Assembly: GCF_000739615.1 (NCBI RefSeq)
Contig: NZ_BATP01000019.1
Location: 1 to 64,000 of the forward strand
Length of the DNA: 64,000 bases
Direction of reading: 5' to 3'
Origin: Haloferula sp. BvORR071
Lineage (GTDB): Bacteria > Verrucomicrobiota > Verrucomicrobiia > Verrucomicrobiales > Akkermansiaceae
Below the pieces are notes generated by a model. The model was given only the letters and a program-made list of their open reading frames with translations. It did not search any database and was not told the origin of the DNA. Positions 62,005 to 64,000 of the stretch are shown here, piece after piece. The translations under genes were made by a program, and so were the position numbers. The first letter of the stretch is position 1. Each line of letters starts with the position of its first letter.

Positions 62005-62221
62005 GGCGCTTTACAGCGGATTCATTTTCCAAGGAGTCATCCAAGAGGAACCTCGCCGGGGTCGAGTTCTGCAAGACTGATGGCAGAGCAGCGGCCTTTC
62101 AGCGAGCCTCACTTTCCGATCATTTCCCTGCGCAAGGATGCATTCACTGGACGCCATTCGATATACCAAATCCGGAATTTGGGGCTTGGAACTTCGGATG
62201 GGGAGCTTCTGACTCCCGCGC

Positions 62222-62680
62222 ATGGATAGCATCCTTGCCCGCATCGAGTCCCTCGGCCTTGCCCTCCCGGACGTCCCCGTGCCCGTCGCCGCCTACGTCA
62301 ACTGCGTCCGCAGCGGCAACCTCCTCTTCCTCTCCGGCGGCCTGCCGATCGAGGGCGACAAGAAGGTCATCGGCCAGGTTCCCGGCGATGTCTCCATCGA
62401 CGAAGCGAAGGAAGGCGCGCGCATGATCGTCCTCAACCGCCTCGCCGTGGTGAAGCAGGAGATCGGCTCGCTCGACAAGGTTACTCGCATCGTAGCCCTC
62501 AACGGCTTCGTCAGCTCCGCCCCGGATTTCTACGGCCACCCGCAGGTCATCAATGGTGCCAGCGAACTTCTCATCGAGATCTTCGGCGACAAGGGCAAGC
62601 ACTCCCGCACCGCCCTCGGTGCCGCCGCCCTGCCGCTCAATGTGGCGGTGGAGATCAATATGATCGTGGAAGTAGAGTAA
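62222..62680 (+). CDS. RidA/YjgF-family protein
   Basis: A 152-residue member of the RidA/YjgF/TdcF family, trimeric proteins; RidA-clade members hydrolyse reactive enamines/imines such as those made by PLP-dependent threonine deaminases. The pattern VAAYVNCVRSGNLLFLSGG, VPGDVSIDEAKEGARM and HSRTALGAAALPLNVAVEIN is characteristic, with the conserved Arg in the HSRTALG segment. An ilvA gene in the same genome fits a protective role, though the two genes are far apart. The start is ATG 62222; the 217-bp divergent gap to the alpha-galactosidase holds no gene. Confidence 0.88.
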   Translation: MDSILARIESLGLALPDVPVPVAAYVNCVRSGNLLFLSGGLPIEGDKKVIGQVPGDVSIDEAKEGARMIVLNRLAVVKQEIGSLDKVTRIVALNGFVSSAPDFYGHPQVINGASELLIEIFGDKGKHSRTALGAAALPLNVAVEINMIVEVE

Positions 62681-62814
62681 CTTTGAAAGTTGCGCGGGGC
62701 GCGTGGGGAGCAAAGAACGCACGCGGCCTGCTCCGGCGTGACCGCACCCCGCCCGCCTCGCAAAGTTGTGCCGCCCGCGAAAGCCGCCATGCACAACCTT
62801 CCCCGGTCGATTCC

Positions 62815-62843
62815 TTGACAGCAAAGCGAAGCCCGCTACCGCT
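62815..62843 (+). promoter_or_regulatory. Possible promoter of the sigma-factor gene
   Basis: A perfect -35 TTGACA (62815-62820) is followed 16-17 bp later by TACCGC/ACCGCT (62837-62843), a poor -10. Its position 35 bp upstream of the ATG is consistent with a short leader. Confidence 0.3.
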
Positions 62844-62855
62844 CATCCAAGGATC

Positions 62856-63596
62856 ATGCCGCTTTCTCCAGGAAATCCCCACTTCCCGACGACCCGCTGG
62901 ACGGGCGTTCTGCGCGTACTTGGCTCGGAGGATACGGGCCGTCGGAAACAGGCGCTGGCTGATCTCTGCCGGGACTACTGGTATCCCCTCTATGCCTTCG
63001 CCCGCCGCCTGGGCCGCAGCCAGGAAGACGCCGAGGATCTGACTCAAGGCTTCTTCATCCACGCCCTGGAACGCGATGTCTTCAGCCTCGCCGACCGCAA
63101 TCTCGGCACCTTGCGCACCTTCCTGCTGAAGATCTTCCAGCGCTACATGAGCGACGTCCGCGATCGCGAGCGGGCACTCAAGCGCGGGGGCGGCCAGGAC
63201 CACCTCTCGCTCGATATCGAAGGTGGGGAAAATCTCTACGCGGCCGATCTCGCCACCAGCGAGAGCCCCGAACTCCTCTTCGACCGCACTTGGGCGCAGT
63301 CCTTGCTACGCGCCGCGCAGGCGGCCTTGGCTGCCAGCGAGCACCAAGCGGGGCGCGGGCCTCAGTTTGAGATTCTCCAATCTTTCCTGACTCCCGACTC
63401 CGTGGCGGAGCATGGATATGAGAGCGTTGCAAGCAGCTCGGGGATGACTCCCGAAGCAATTCGCCAGGCGGTGTCACGCCTTCGCAAGAAATTCCGTAAG
63501 TGTCTTCGCGAAGCCATTGCCGCCACTCTCCATGATCCCGACGAAGCCCGCATCGACGAAGAGCTTGCAGCCCTCCGCGTGGCCTTGGGCGGATAA
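62856..63596 (+). CDS. ECF-type RNA polymerase sigma factor, kinase-associated
   Basis: A 246-residue sigma factor with region 2 at about 25-110 (DLCRDYWYPLYAFARRLG, EDLTQGFFIHALERD, LRTFLLKIFQRYMSDVRDRE) and a region-4 helix-turn-helix near the C terminus (VASSSGMTPEAIRQAVSRL). The spacing between the two is longer than in minimal ECFs. Twelve bp downstream a Ser/Thr kinase gene begins, and this sigma/kinase pairing is common in Planctomycetes and Verrucomicrobia; the kinase may regulate the sigma factor. The start is ATG 62856; the open frame continues upstream without a coding signature. Confidence 0.85.
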   Translation: MPLSPGNPHFPTTRWTGVLRVLGSEDTGRRKQALADLCRDYWYPLYAFARRLGRSQEDAEDLTQGFFIHALERDVFSLADRNLGTLRTFLLKIFQRYMSDVRDRERALKRGGGQDHLSLDIEGGENLYAADLATSESPELLFDRTWAQSLLRAAQAALAASEHQAGRGPQFEILQSFLTPDSVAEHGYESVASSSGMTPEAIRQAVSRLRKKFRKCLREAIAATLHDPDEARIDEELAALRVALGG

Positions 63597-63608
63597 ACCG
63601 ATCACCCC

Positions 63609-64000
63609 ATGAATGAGGATCCCAGCAACCCGGCCGGACGGCAGCGCGGTACCTGGGAACGGGACCGTGCCCTGCTCGATCTTGGCTTCGGGGAGGACGA
63701 TGGCGCCGACGACATGCGGACCGGCGACAGCGGCCCGCTTGAGCAGGCCGGCGACGCGATCGGCCGCTACCGGCTGATCTCCCTGCTCGGCAGCGGCGGC
63801 TTCGGCAATGTCTGGCTGGCGGAGCAGACCGAGCCAATCCGTCGGCAGGTCGCCCTGAAGCTGATCAAGCCGGGTATGGACAGCCGCGAGATCATCGCCC
63901 GCTTCGAGGCGGAGCGGCAGACCCTGGCGCTGATGGATCACCCGAATATCGCGCGGGTCCTGGATGCCGGCACCAGCGCCACGGGCCGACCCTACTTCGT
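63609..64000 (+). CDS. Serine/threonine-protein kinase, N-terminal part (3' end outside window)
   Basis: The first 130 residues of a Hanks-type kinase. After a 55-residue acidic N-terminal extension, the kinase domain begins [20 protein letters not shown] (P-loop), followed by [12 protein letters not shown] with the ATP-binding Lys in VALKL, and [20 protein letters not shown] (alpha-C helix with the salt-bridge Glu). The catalytic loop HRD and the activation segment lie beyond base 64000. The gene is 12 bp downstream of the ECF sigma gene and probably co-transcribed; it may phosphorylate or bind the sigma factor. PASTA or TPR domains often follow in such proteins but cannot be seen here. Confidence 0.92.
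   Translation, partial: MNEDPSNPAGRQRGTWERDRALLDLGFGEDDGADDMRTGDSGPLEQAGDAIGRYRLISLLGSGGFGNVWLAEQTEPIRRQVALKLIKPGMDSREIIARFEAERQTLALMDHPNIARVLDAGTSATGRPYF

Noticed and set aside
1-64000. tRNA, rRNA, CRISPR, IS or prophage features
   Set aside because: No T-loop GTTCGAATCCC-type sequence, rRNA block, regular direct repeats with spacers, transposase or integrase motif was found on either strand.

Overview
The window looks like a stretch of a Verrucomicrobiota chromosome, most likely Verrucomicrobiales (Luteolibacter/Haloferula-like). Evidence: high GC, a protein of the Verru_Chthon cassette A type, a PEP-CTERM protein ending in an Arg-rich tail, TIGR03790- and DUF2851-type proteins, an ECF sigma factor beside a Ser/Thr kinase, many secreted glycosidases, and start codons with almost no Shine-Dalgarno sequence. 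No rRNA, tRNA, CRISPR array, prophage or insertion sequence was seen. The two ends cut genes: the C terminus of nadD on the left and the N terminus of a Ser/Thr kinase on the right.

Layout. 1-9.7 kb: nadD end, a TPR protein, a dCMP-deaminase-like enzyme, an ECF sigma factor translationally coupled to a VWA-family protein that lacks its VWA domain, rex, a beta-barrel candidate, a phospholipase-D lipoprotein and a TlpA-like thioredoxin. 9.7-13.5 kb: a PEP-CTERM protein with its own promoter, trpF and ilvA, with two copies of a 9-nt-period repeat. 13.7-18.0 kb: an orphan Verru_Chthon cassette A protein overlapping a secreted partner. 18.3-30.3 kb: the most unusual region, two successive proton-motive-force energiser sets. 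Set 1 is TonB-like, ExbB, ExbD and a membrane coiled-coil protein. Set 2 is ExbB, ExbD, ExbD and two membrane-anchored proteins that share a TonB-like N-terminal module but carry a terpene-cyclase-like repeat domain and a PA14-like domain. A 993-aa TPR protein and a coupled secreted protein lie between the sets. 30.3-39.6 kb: a SEC-C pseudogene with two frameshifts, then a polysaccharide block (esterase, GH10 xylanase, two tandem GH20 hexosaminidases, a secreted propeller-like protein).

39.6-45.3 kb (minus strand): RimK-type ligase coupled to its retropepsin-like partner, recN, and unknown membrane or secreted proteins. 45.4-52.5 kb (plus strand): MBL-fold hydrolase, TIGR03790 protein, DUF2851 protein, dprA and four tandem small 4-TM proteins that appear paralogous. 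52.7-64 kb: topoisomerase III, a small membrane protein, apolipoprotein N-acyltransferase, an M23 peptidase with a small secreted neighbour, an alpha-galactosidase-like enzyme, a RidA-family protein, and the sigma factor/kinase pair.

The overall picture is a Gram-negative-type bacterium that degrades plant and animal glycans, has an energised outer membrane with lipoproteins, and uses extracytoplasmic signalling. Gene functions are family-level readings of the translated sequence; no database search was run.
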